Source of the DNA: Rallus limicola
Lineage: Eukaryota; Chordata; Aves; Gruiformes; Rallidae
NCBI GenBank assembly: GCA_022605955.1
Contig: JAKCOZ010000313.1
Location: 204,727-268,726, forward strand
Reading direction: 5' to 3'
DNA: 64,000 bases
The first letter of the stretch is position 1, and each line of letters starts with the position of its first letter. Shown here in pieces: positions 10,141 through 21,400 of this stretch. Both the position numbers and the translations under genes were made by a program. Below the pieces are notes generated by a model. The model was not told the origin of the DNA, made no database searches, and was given only the letters and a program-made list of their open reading frames with translations.

Positions 10141-11724
10141 ATGCCTTTCAGGCCTAGCTTCTTTACTTTGGGAGTTATTGCTGGACGTTTAACATGTTTT
10201 GAACTGCAGTCTGCTAGGGCCGAGGAAAGCACCGTAGGAGGTTCCAGGCATGTTCCCTCTTTCCAGGCAAAGGAAAAGGCTGAGAGCCAAAGTGACAGGG
10301 TCTGCTCGTGTGTCCTGATAGGAGGTTTCAGACAAGCTATGCCTTTCAGGCCTAGCTTCTTTACTTTGGGAGTTATTGCTGGACGTTTAGCATGTTTTGA
10401 ACTGCAGTCTGCTAGGGCCGAGAAAAGCACCGTAGGAGGTTCCAGGCATGTTCCCTCTTTCCAGGCAAAGGAAAAGGCTGAGAGCCAAAGTGACAGGGTC
10501 TGCTCGTGTGTCCTGTTAGGAGGTTTCAGACAAGCTATGCCTTTCAGGCCTAGCTTCTTTACTTTGGGAGTTATTGCTGGACGTTTAGCATGTTTTGAAC
10601 TGCAGTCTGCTAGGGCCGAGAAAAGCACCGTAGGAGGTTCCAGGCATGTTCCCTCTTTCCAGGCAAAGGAAAAGGCTGAGAGCCAAAGTGACAGGGTCTG
10701 CTCGTGTGTCCTGTTAGGAGGTTTCAGACAAGCTATGCCTTTCAGGCCTAGCTTCTTTACTTTGGGAGTTATTGCTGGACGTTTAGCATGTTTTGAACTG
10801 CAGTCTGCTAGGGCCGAGAAAAGCACCGTAGGAGGTTCCAGGCATGTTCCCTCTTTCCAGGCAAAGGAAAAGGCTGAGAGCCAAAGTGACAGGGTCTGCT
10901 CGTGTGTCCTGTTAGGAGGTTTCAGACAAGCTATGCCTTTCAGGCCTAGCTTCTTTACTTTGGGAGTTATTGCTGGACGTTTAACATGTTTTGAACTGCA
11001 GTCTGCTAGGGCCGAGGAAAGCACCGTAGGAGGTTCCAGGCATGTTCCCTCTTTCCAGGCAAAGGAAAAGGCTGAGAGCCAAAGTGACAGGGTCTGCTCG
11101 TGTGTCCTGATAGGAGGTTTCAGACAAGCTATGCCTTTCAGGCCTAGCTTCTTTACTTTGGGAGTTATTGCTGGACGTTTAGCATGTTTTGAACTGCAGT
11201 CTGCTAGGGCCGAGAAAAGCACCGTAGGAGGTTCCAGGCATGTTCCCTCTTTCCAGGCAAAGGAAAAGGCTGAGAGCCAAAGTGACAGGGTCTGCTCGTG
11301 TGTCCTGTTAGGAGGTTTCAGACAAGCTATGCCTTTCAGGCCTAGCTTCTTTACTTTGGGAGTTATTGCTGGACGTTTAGCATGTTTTGAACTGCAGTCT
11401 GCTAGGGCCGAGAAAAGCACCGTAGGAGGTTCCAGGCATGTTCCCTCTTTCCAGGCAAAGGAAAAGGCTGAGAGCCAAAGTGACAGGGTCTGCTCGTGTG
11501 TCCTGTTAGGAGGTTTCAGACAAGCTATGCCTTTCAGGCCTAGCTTCTTTACTTTGGGAGTTATTGCTGGACGTTTAGCATGTTTTGAACTGCAGTCTGC
11601 TAGGGCCGAGAAAAGCACCGTAGGAGGTTCCAGGCATGTTCCCTCTTTCCAGGCAAAGGAAAAGGCTGAGAGCCAAAGTGACAGGGTCTGCTCGTGTGTC
11701 CTGTTAGGAGGTTTCAGACAAGCT
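10141..11724 (+). repeat. Two tandem copies of a 4-monomer higher-order unit (792 bp)
   Basis: Copies 10,141-10,932 and 10,933-11,724 each begin with a monomer carrying three linked changes (GTTTAACATG for GTTTAGCATG, GAGGAAAGC, and CCTGATAGG at its end), followed by three near-majority monomers. AACATG occurs at 10,191 and 10,983, exactly 792 bp apart. I saw no private differences between the copies, so this looks like one of the younger duplications in the window. Confidence 0.88.
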
Positions 11725-12516
11725 ATGCCTTTCAGGCCTAGCTTCTTTACTTTGGGAGTTATTGCTGGACGTTTAGCATGTTTTGAACTGCAGTCTGCTA
11801 GGGCCGAGGAAAGCACCGTAGGAGGTTCCAGGCATGTTCCCTCTTTCCAGGCAAAGGAAAAGGCTGAGAGCCAAAGTGACAGGGTCTGCTCGTGTGTCCT
11901 GTTAGGAGGTTTCAGACAAGCTATGCCTTTCAGGCCTAGCTTCTTTACTTTGGGAGTTATTGCTGGCCGTTTAGCATGTTTTGAACTGCAGTCTGCTAGG
12001 GCCGAGAAAAGCACCGTAGGAGGTTCCAGGCATGTTCCCTCTTTCCAGGCAAAGGAAAAGGCTGAGAGCCAAAGTGACAGGGTCTGCTCGTGTGTCCTGT
12101 TAGGAGGTTTCAGACAAGCTATGCCTTTCAGGCCTAGCTTCTTTACTTTGGGAGTTATTGCTGGACGTTTAGCATGTTTTGAACTGCAGTCTGCTAGGGC
12201 CGAGAAAAGCACCGTAGGAGGTTCCAGGCATGTTCCCTCTTTCCAGGCAAAGGGAAAGGCTGAGAGCCAAAGTGACAGGGTCTGCTCGTGTGTCCTGTTA
12301 GGAGGTTTCAGACAAGCTATGCCTTTCAGGCCTAGCTTCTTTACTTTGGGAGTTATTGCTGGACGTTTAGCATGTTTTGAACTGCAGTCTGCTAGGGCCG
12401 AGAAAAGCACCGTAGGAGGTTCCAGGCATGTTCCCTCTTTCCAGGCAAAGGAAAAGGCTGAGAGCCAAAGTGACAGGGTCTGCTCGTGTGTCCTGTTAGG
12501 AGGTTTCAGACAAGCT

Positions 12517-13506
12517 ATGCCTTTCAGGCCTAGCTTCTTTACTTCGGGAGTTATTGCTGGACGTTTAGCATGTTTTGAACTGCAGTCTGCTAGGGCCGAG
12601 AAAAGCACCGTAGGAGGTTCCAGGCATGTTCCCTCTTTCCAGGCAAAGGAAAAGGCTGAGAGCCAAAGTGACAGGGTCTGCTCGTGTGTCCTGTTAGGAG
12701 GTTTCAGACAAGCTATGCCTTTCAGGCCTAGCTTCTTTACTTTGGGAGTTATTGCTGGACGTTTAGCATGTTTTGAACTGCAGTCTGCTAGGGCCGAGAA
12801 AAGCACCGTAGGAGGTTCCAGGCATGTTCCCTCTTTCCAGGCAAAGGAAAAGGCTGAGAGCCAAAGTGACAGGGTCTGCTCGTGTGTCCTGTTAGGAGGT
12901 TTCAGACAAGCTATGCCTTTCAGGCCTAGCTTCTTTACTTTGGGAGTTATTGCTGGACGTTTAGCATGTTTTGAACTGCAGTCTGCTAGGGCTGAGAAAA
13001 GCACCGTAGGAGGTTCCAGGCATGTTCCCTCTTTCCAGGCAAAGGAAAAGGCTGAGAGCCAAAGTGACAGGGTCTGCTCGTGTGTCCTGTTAGGAGGTTT
13101 CAGACAAGCTATGCCTTTCAGGCCTAGCTTCTTTACTTCGAGAGTTATTGCTGGACGTTTAGCATGTTTTGAACTGCAGTCTGCTAGGGCCGAGAAAAGC
13201 ACCGTAGGAGGTTCCAGGCATGTTCCCTCTTTCCAGGCAAAGGAAAAGGCTGAGAGCCAAAGTGACAGGGTCTGCTCGTGTGTCCTGTTAGGAGGTTTCA
13301 GACAAGCTATGCCTTTCAGGCCTAGCTTATTTGCTTTGGGAATTATATCTGGACGTTTAGCATGTTTTGAACTGCAGTCTGCTAGGGCCGAGAAAAGCAC
13401 TGTAGGAGGTTCCAGGCATGTTCCCTCTTTTCAGGCAAAGGAAAAGGCTGAGAGCCAAAGTGACAGGGTCTGCTCGTGTGTCCTGTTAGGAGGTTTCAGA
13501 CAAGCT
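12517..13506 (+). repeat. Five-monomer module repeated at 18,456-19,445 (30 monomers away)
   Basis: The module reads TTCGG monomer, two near-majority monomers, TTCGAGAG monomer, then the G-type monomer with CTTATTTGC. The second copy at 18,456-19,445 has the same order. The spacing is 5,939 bp, that is 30 monomers less the single-base deletion near 14,144. Small private differences (GGCTGAG in the first copy, CAGTCTTCT in the second) show some divergence since duplication. Confidence 0.82.
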
Positions 13507-14693
13507 ATGCCTTTCAGGCCTAGCTTCTTTACTTTGGGAGTTATTGCTGGACGTTTAGCATGTTTTGAACTGCAGTCTGCTAGGGCCGAGAAAAGCACAG
13601 TAGGAGGTTCCAGGCATGTTCCCTCTTTCCAGGCAAAGGAAAAGGCTGAGAGCCAAAGTGACAGGGTCTGCTCGTGTGTCCTGTTAGGAGGTTTCAGACA
13701 AGCTATGCCTTTCAGGCCTAGCTTCTTTACTTTGGGAGTTATTGCTGGACGTTTAGCATGTTTTGAACTGCAGTCTGCTAGGGCCGAGGAAAGCACCGTA
13801 GGAGGTTCCAGGCATGTTCCCTCTTTCCAGGCAAAGGAAAAGGCTGAGAGCCAAAGTGACAGGGTCTGCTCGTGTGTCCTGTTAGGAGGTTTCAGACAAG
13901 CTATGCCTTTCAGGCCTAGCTTCTTTACTTTGGGAGTTATTGCTGGACGTTTAGCATGTTTTGAACTGCAGTCTGCTAGGGCCGAGAAAAGCACCGTAGG
14001 AGGTTCCAGGCATGTTCCCTCTTTCCAGGCAAAGGAAAAGGCTGAGAGCCAAAGTGACAGGCTCTGCTCGTGTGTCCTGTTAGGAGGTTTCAGACAAGCT
14101 ATGCCTTTCAGGCCTAGCTTCTTTACTTTGGGAGTTATTGCTGACGTTTAGCATGTTTTGAACTGCAGTCTGCTAGGGCCGAGAAAAGCACCGTAGGAGG
14201 TTCCAGGCATGTTCCCTCTTTCCAGGCAAAGGAAAAGGCTGAGAGCCAAAGTGACAGGGTCTGCTCGTGTGTCCTGTTAGGAGGTTTCAGACAAGCTATG
14301 CCTTTCAGGCCTAGCTTCTTTACTTTGGGAGTTATTGCTGGACGTTTAGCATGTTTTGAACTGCAGTCTGCTAGGGCCGAGAAAAGCACCGTAGGAGGTT
14401 CCAGGCATGTTCCCTCTTTCCAGGCAAAGGAAAAGGCTGAGAGCCAAAGTGACAGGGTCTGCTCGTGTGTCCTGTTAGGAGGTTTCAGACAAGCTATGCC
14501 TTTCAGGCCTAGCTTCTTTACTTTGGGAGTTATTGCTGGACGTTTAGCATGTTTTGAACTGCAGTCTGCTAGGGCCGAGGAAAGCACCGTAGGAGGTTCC
14601 AGGCATGTTCCCTCTTTCCAGGCAAAGGAAAAGGCTGAGAGCCAAAGTGACAGGGTCTGCTCATGTGTCCTGTTAGGAGGTTTCAGACAAGCT

Positions 14694-17600
14694 ATGCCTT
14701 TCAGGCCTAGCTTCTTTACTTTGGGAGTTATTGCTGGCCGTTTAGCATGTTTTGAACTGCAGTCTGCTAGGGCCGAGAAAAGCACCGTAGGAGGTTCCAG
14801 GCATGTTCCCTCTTTCCAGGCAAAGGAAAAGGCTGAGAGCCAAAGTGACAGGGTCTGCTCGTGTTTCCTGTTAGGAGGTTTCAGACAAGCTATGCCTTTC
14901 AGGCCTAGCTTCTTTACTTTGGGAGTTATTGCTGGACGTTTAGCATGTTTTGAACTGCAGTCTGCTAGGGCCGAGAAAAGCACCGTAGGAGGTTCCAGGC
15001 ATGTTCCCTCTTTCCAGGCAAAGGAAAAGGCTGAGAGCCAAAGTGACAGGCTCTGCTCGTGTGTCCTGTTAGGAGGTTTCAGACAAGCTATGCCTTTCAG
15101 GCCTAGCTTCTTTACTTTGGGAGTTATTGCTGGACGTTTAGCATGTTTTGAACTGCAGTCTGCTAGGGCCGAGAAAAGCACCGTAGGAGGTTCCAGGCAT
15201 GTTCCCTCTTTCCAGGCAAAGGAAAAGGCTGAGAGCCAAAGTGACAGGGTCTGCTCGTGTGTCCTGTTAGGAGGTTTCAGACAAGCTATGCCTTTCAGGC
15301 CTAGCTTCTTTACTTTGGGAGTTATTGCTGGACGTTTAGCATGTTTTGAACTGCAGTCTGCTAGGGCCGAGAAAAGCACCGTAGGAGGTTCCAGGCATGT
15401 TCCCTCTTTCCAGGCAAAGGAAAAGGCTGAGAGCCAAAGTGACAGGGTCTGCTCGTGTGTCCTGTTAGGAGGTTTCAGACAAGCTATGCCTTTCAGGCCT
15501 AGCTTCTTTACTTTGGGAGTTATTGCTGGACGTTTAGCATGTTTTGAACTGCAGTCTGCTAGGGCCGAGGAAAGCACCGTAGGAGGTTCCAGGCATGTTC
15601 CCTCTTTCCAGGCAAAGGAAAAGGCTGAGAGCCAAAGTGACAGGGTCTGCTCATGTGTCCTGTTAGGAGGTTTCAGACAAGCTATGCCTTTCAGGCCTAG
15701 CTTCTTTACTTTGGGAGTTATTGCTGGCCGTTTAGCATGTTTTGAACTGCAGTCTGCTAGGGCCGAGAAAAGCACCGTAGGAGGTTCCAGGCATGTTCCC
15801 TCTTTCCAGGCAAAGGAAAAGGCTGAGAGCCAAAGTGACAGGGTCTGCTCGTGTGTCCTGTTAGGAGGTTTCAGACAAGCTATGCCTTTCAGGCCTAGCT
15901 TCTTTACTTTGGGAGTTATTGCTGGACGTTTAGCATGTTTTGAACTGCAGTCTGCTAGGGCCGAGAAAAGCACCGTAGGAGGTTCCAGGCATGTTCCCTC
16001 TTTCCAGGCAAAGGAAAAGGCTGAGAGCCAAAGTGACAGGGTCTGCTCGTGTGTCCTGTTAGGAGGTTTCAGACAAGCTATGCCTTTCAGGCCTAGCTTC
16101 TTTACTTTGGGAGTTATTGCTGGACGTTTAGCATGTTTTGAACTGCAGTCTGCTAGGGCCGAGGAAAGCACCGTAGGAGGTTCCAGGCATGTTCCCTCTT
16201 TCCAGGCAAAGGAAAAGGCTGAGAGCCAAAGTGACAGGGTCTGCTCGTGTGTCCTGTTAGGAGGTTTCAGACAAGCTAGGCCTGAAAGGCCTAGCTTCTT
16301 TACTTTGGGAGTTATTGCTGGACGTTTAGCATGTTTTGAACTGCAGTCTGCTAGGGCCGAGAAAAGCACCGTAGGAGGTTCCAGGCATGTTCCCTCTTTC
16401 CAGGCAAAGGAAAAGGCTGAGAGCCAAAGTGACAGGGTCTGCTCGTGTGTCCTGTTAGGAGGTTTCAGACAAGCTATGCCTTTCAGGCCTAGCTTCTTTA
16501 CTTTGGGAGTTATTGCTGGACGTTTAGCATGTTTTGAACTGCAGTCTGCTAGGGCCGAGAAAAGCACCGTAGGAGGTTCCAGGCATGTTCCCTCTTTCCA
16601 GGCAAAGGAAAAGGCTGAGAGCCAAAGTGACAGGGTCTGCTCGTGTGTCCTGTTAGGAGGTTTCAGACAAGCTATGCCTTTCAGGCCTAGCTTCTTTACT
16701 TTGGGAGTTATTGCTGGACGTTTAGCATGTTTTGAACTGCAGTCTGCTAGGGCCGAGAAAAGCACCGTAGGAGGTTCCAGGCATGTTCCCTCTTTCCAGG
16801 CAAAGGAAAAGGCTGAGAGCCAAAGTGACAGGGTCTGCTCGTGTGTCCTGTTAGGAGGTTTCAGACAAGCTATGCCTTTCAGGCCTAGCTTCTTTACTTT
16901 GGGAGTTATTGCTGGCCGTTTAGCATGTTTTGAACTGCAGTCTGCTAGGGCCGAGAAAAGCACCGTAGGAGGTTCCAGGCATGTTCCCTCTTTCCAGGCA
17001 AAGGAAAAGGCTGAGAGCCAAAGTGACAGGGTCTGCTCGTGTTTCCTGTTAGGAGGTTTCAGACAAGCTATGCCTTTCAGGCCTAGCTTCTTTACTTTGG
17101 GAGTTATTGCTGGCCGTTTAGCATGTTTTGAACTGCAGTCTGCTAGGGCCGAGAAAAGCACCGTAGGAGGTTCCAGGCATGTTCCCTCTTTCCAGGCAAA
17201 GGAAAAGGCTGAGAGCCAAAGTGACAGGCTCTGCTCGTGTGTCCTGTTAGGAGGTTTCAGACAAGCTATGCCTTTCAGGCCTAGCTTCTTTACTTTGGGA
17301 GTTATTGCTGGACGTTTAGCATGTTTTGAACTGCAGTCTGCTAGGGCCGAGGAAAGCACCGTAGGAGGTTCCAGGCATGTTCCCTCTTTCCAGGCAAAGG
17401 AAAAGGCTGAGAGCCAAAGTGACAGGGTCTGCTCATGTGTCCTGTTAGGAGGTTTCAGACAAGCTATGCCTTTCAGGCCTAGCTTCTTTACTTTGGGAGT
17501 TATTGCTGGCCGTTTAGCATGTTTTGAACTGCAGTCTGCTAGGGCCGAGAAAAGCACCGTAGGAGGTTCCAGGCATGTTCCCTCTTTCCAGGCAAAGGAA

Positions 17601-18455
17601 AAGGCTGAGAGCCAAAGTGACAGGGTCTGCTCGTGTGTCCTGTTAGGAGGTTTCAGACAAGCTATGCCTTTCAGGCCTAGCTTCTTTACTTTGGGAGTTA
17701 TTGCTGGACGTTTAGCATGTTTTGAACTGCAGTCTGCTAGGGCCGAGAAAAGCACCGTAGGAGGTTCCAGGCATGTTCCCTCTTTCCAGGCAAAGGAAAA
17801 GGCTGAGAGCCAAAGTGACAGGGTCTGCTCGTGTGTCCTGTTAGGAGGTTTCAGACAAGCTATGCCTTTCAGGCCTAGCTTCTTTACTTTGGGAGTTATT
17901 GCTGGACGTTTAGCATGTTTTGAACTGCAGTCTGCTAGGGCCGAGGAAAGCACCGTAGGAGGTTCCAGGCATGTTCCCTCTTTCCAGGCAAAGGAAAAGG
18001 CTGAGAGCCAAAGTGACAGGGTCTGCTCGTGTGTCCTGTTAGGAGGTTTCAGACAAGCTATGCCTTTCAGGCCTAGCTTCTTTACTTTGGGAGTTATTGC
18101 TGGACGTTTAGCATGTTTTGAACTGCAGTCTGCTAGGGCCGAGAAAAGCACCGTAGGAGGTTCCAGGCATGTTCCCTCTTTCCAGGCAAAGGAAAAGGCT
18201 GAGAGCCAAAGTGACAGGGTCTGCTCGTGTGTCCTGTTAGGAGGTTTCAGACAAGCTATGCCTTTCAGGCCTAGCTTCTTTACTTTGGGAGTTATTGCTG
18301 GACGTTTAGCATGTTTTGAACTGCAGTCTGCTAGGGCCGAGAAAAGCACCGTAGGAGGTTCCAGGCATGTTCCCTCTTTCCAGGCAAAGGAAAAGGCTGA
18401 GAGCCAAAGTGACAGGGTCTGCTCGTGTGTCCTGTTAGGAGGTTTCAGACAAGCT
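14694..18455 (+). repeat. 11-monomer higher-order unit and a shortened second copy
   Basis: A GTGTTTCCTG monomer followed by a GGCTCTG monomer starts both copies, at 14,694 and 16,872; the rare TTTCCTG change is at 14,864 and 17,042, exactly 2,178 bp (11 monomers) apart. In the first copy two majority monomers separate the pair from the next GAGGAAAGC monomer. In the second they are absent, after which the series (GAGGAAAGC, two majority, GAGGAAAGC) resumes. The second copy has therefore lost about two monomers. Confidence 0.78.
16273..16297. repeat. Perfect inverted repeat from a hairpin-centre micro-inversion
   Basis: In this monomer the standard imperfect hairpin has become a perfect one: left arm AAGCTAGGCCT, loop GAA, right arm AGGCCTAGCTT. 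Against the majority there are four changes within 8 bp: T to G at 16,279, and TTC to GAA at 16,284-16,286. Both parts are explained by one event, copying the centre from the opposite arm: the loop appears as its reverse complement and the only stem mismatch is repaired. It is the only copy of this form I noticed. Confidence 0.9.
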
Positions 18456-21400
18456 ATGCCTTTCAGGCCTAGCTTCTTTACTTCGGGAGTTATTGCTGGA
18501 CGTTTAGCATGTTTTGAACTGCAGTCTGCTAGGGCCGAGAAAAGCACCGTAGGAGGTTCCAGGCATGTTCCCTCTTTCCAGGCAAAGGAAAAGGCTGAGA
18601 GCCAAAGTGACAGGGTCTGCTCGTGTGTCCTGTTAGGAGGTTTCAGACAAGCTATGCCTTTCAGGCCTAGCTTCTTTACTTTGGGAGTTATTGCTGGACG
18701 TTTAGCATGTTTTGAACTGCAGTCTGCTAGGGCCGAGAAAAGCACCGTAGGAGGTTCCAGGCATGTTCCCTCTTTCCAGGCAAAGGAAAAGGCTGAGAGC
18801 CAAAGTGACAGGGTCTGCTCGTGTGTCCTGTTAGGAGGTTTCAGACAAGCTATGCCTTTCAGGCCTAGCTTCTTTACTTTGGGAGTTATTGCTGGACGTT
18901 TAGCATGTTTTGAACTGCAGTCTTCTAGGGCCGAGAAAAGCACCGTAGGAGGTTCCAGGCATGTTCCCTCTTTCCAGGCAAAGGAAAAGGCTGAGAGCCA
19001 AAGTGACAGGGTCTGCTCGTGTGTCCTGTTAGGAGGTTTCAGACAAGCTATGCCTTTCAGGCCTAGCTTCTTTACTTCGAGAGTTATTGCTGGACGTTTA
19101 GCATGTTTTGAACTGCAGTCTGCTAGGGCCGAGAAAAGCACCGTAGGAGGTTCCAGGCATGTTCCCTCTTTCCAGGCAAAGGAAAAGGCTGAGAGCCAAA
19201 GTGACAGGGTCTGCTCGTGTGTCCTGTTAGGAGGTTTCAGACAAGCTATGCCTTTCAGGCCTAGCTTATTTGCTTTGGGAATTATATCTGGACGTTTAGC
19301 ATGTTTTGAACTGCAGTCTGCTAGGGCCGAGAAAAGCACTGTAGGAGGTTCCAGGCATGTTCCCTCTTTTCAGGCAAAGGAAAAGGCTGAGAGCCAAAGT
19401 GACAGGGTCTGCTCGTGTGTCCTGTTAGGAGGTTTCAGACAAGCTATGCCTTTCAGGCCTAGCTTCTTTACTTTGGGAGTTATTGCTGGACGTTTAGCAT
19501 GTTTTGAACTGCAGTCTGCTAGGGCCGAGAAAAGCACCATAGGAGGTTCCAGGCATGTTCCCTCTTTCCAGGCAAAGTAAAAGGCTGAGAGCCAAAGTGA
19601 CAGGGTCTGCTCGTGTGTCCTGTTAGGAGGTTTCAGACAAGCTATGCCTTTCAGGCCTAGCTTCTTTACTTTGGGAGTTATTGCTGGCCGTTTAGCATGT
19701 TTTGAACTGCAGTCTGCTAGGGCCGAGAAAAGCACCGTAGGAGGTTCCAGGCATGTTCCCTCTTTCCAGGCAAAGGAAAAGGCTGAGAGCCAAAGTGACA
19801 GGGTCTGCTCGTGTGTCCTGTTAGGAGGTTTCAGACAAGCTATGCCTTTCAGGCCTAGCTTCTTTACTTTGGGAGTTATTGCTGGACGTTTAGCATGTTT
19901 GGAACTGCAGTCTGCTAGGGCCGAGAAAAGCACCGTAGGAGGTTCCAGGCATGTTCCCTCTTTCCAGGCAAAGGAAAAGGCTGAGAGCCAAAGTGACAGG
20001 GTCTGCTCGTGTGTCCTGTTAGGAGGTTTCAGACAAGCTATGCCTTTCAGGCCTAGCTTCTTTACTTTGGGAGTTATTGCTGGACGTTTAGCATGTTTTG
20101 AACTGCAGTCTGCTAGGGCCGAGAAAAGCACCGAAGGAGGTTCCAGGCATGTTCCCTCTTTCCAGGCAAAGGAAAAGGCTGAGAGCCAAAGTGACAGGGT
20201 CTGCTCGTGTGTCCTGTTAGGAGGTTTCAGACAAGCTATGCCTTTCAGGCCTAGCTTCTTTACTTTGGGAGTTATTGCTGGACGTTTAGCATGTTTTGAA
20301 CTGCAGTCTGCTAGGGCCGAGGAAAGCACCGTAGGAGGTTCCAGGCATGTTCCCTCTTTCCAGGCAAAGGAAAAGGCTGAGAGCCAAAGTGACAGGGTCT
20401 GCTCGTGTGTCCTGTTAGGAGGTTTCAGACAAGCTATGCCTTTCAGGCCTAGCTTCTTTACTTTGGGAGTTATTGCTGGACGTTTAGCATGTTTTGAACT
20501 GCAGTCTGCTAGGGCCGAGAAAAGCACCGTAGGAGGTTCCAGGCATGTTCCCTCTTTCCAGGCAAAGGAAAAGGCTGAGAGCCAAAGTGACAGGGTCTGC
20601 TCGTGTGTCCTGTTAGGAGGTTTCAGACAAGCTATGCCTTTCAGGCCTAGCTTCTTTACTTTGGGAGTTATTGCTGGACGTTTAGCATGTTTTGAACTGC
20701 AGTCTGCTAGGGCCGAGAAAAGCACCGTAGGAGGTTCCAGGCATGTTCCCTCTTTCCAGGCAAAGGAAAAGGCTGAGAGCCAAAGTGACAGGGTCTGCTC
20801 GTGTGTCCTGTTAGGAGGTTTCAGACAAGCTATGCCTTTCAGGCCTAGCTTCTTTACTTCGGGAGTTATTGCTGGACGTTTAGCATGTTTTGAACTGCAG
20901 TCTGCTAGGGCCGAGAAAAGCACCGTAGGAGGTTCCAGGCATGTTCCCTCTTTCCAGGCAAAGGAAAAGGCTGAGAGCCAAAGTGACAGGGTCTGCTCGT
21001 GTGTCCTGTTAGGAGGTTTCAGACAAGCTATGCCTTTCAGGCCTAGCTTCTTTACTTTGGGAGTTATTGCTGGACGTTTAGCATGTTTTGAACTGCAGTC
21101 TGCTAGGGCCGAGAAAAGCACCGTAGGAGGTTCCAGGCATGTTCCCTCTTTCCAGGCAAAGGAAAAGGCTGAGAGCCAAAGTGACAGGGTCTGCTCGTGT
21201 GTCCTGTTAGGAGGTTTCAGACAAGCTATGCCTTTCATGCCTATCTTGTTTACTTTGGGAGTTATTGCTGGACGTTTAGCATGTTTTGAACTGCAGTCTG
21301 CTAGGGCCGAGAAAAGCACCGTAGGAGGTTCCAGGCATGTTCCCTCTTTCCAGGCAAAGGAAAAGGCTGAGGGCCAAAGTGACAGGGTCTGCTCGTGTGT

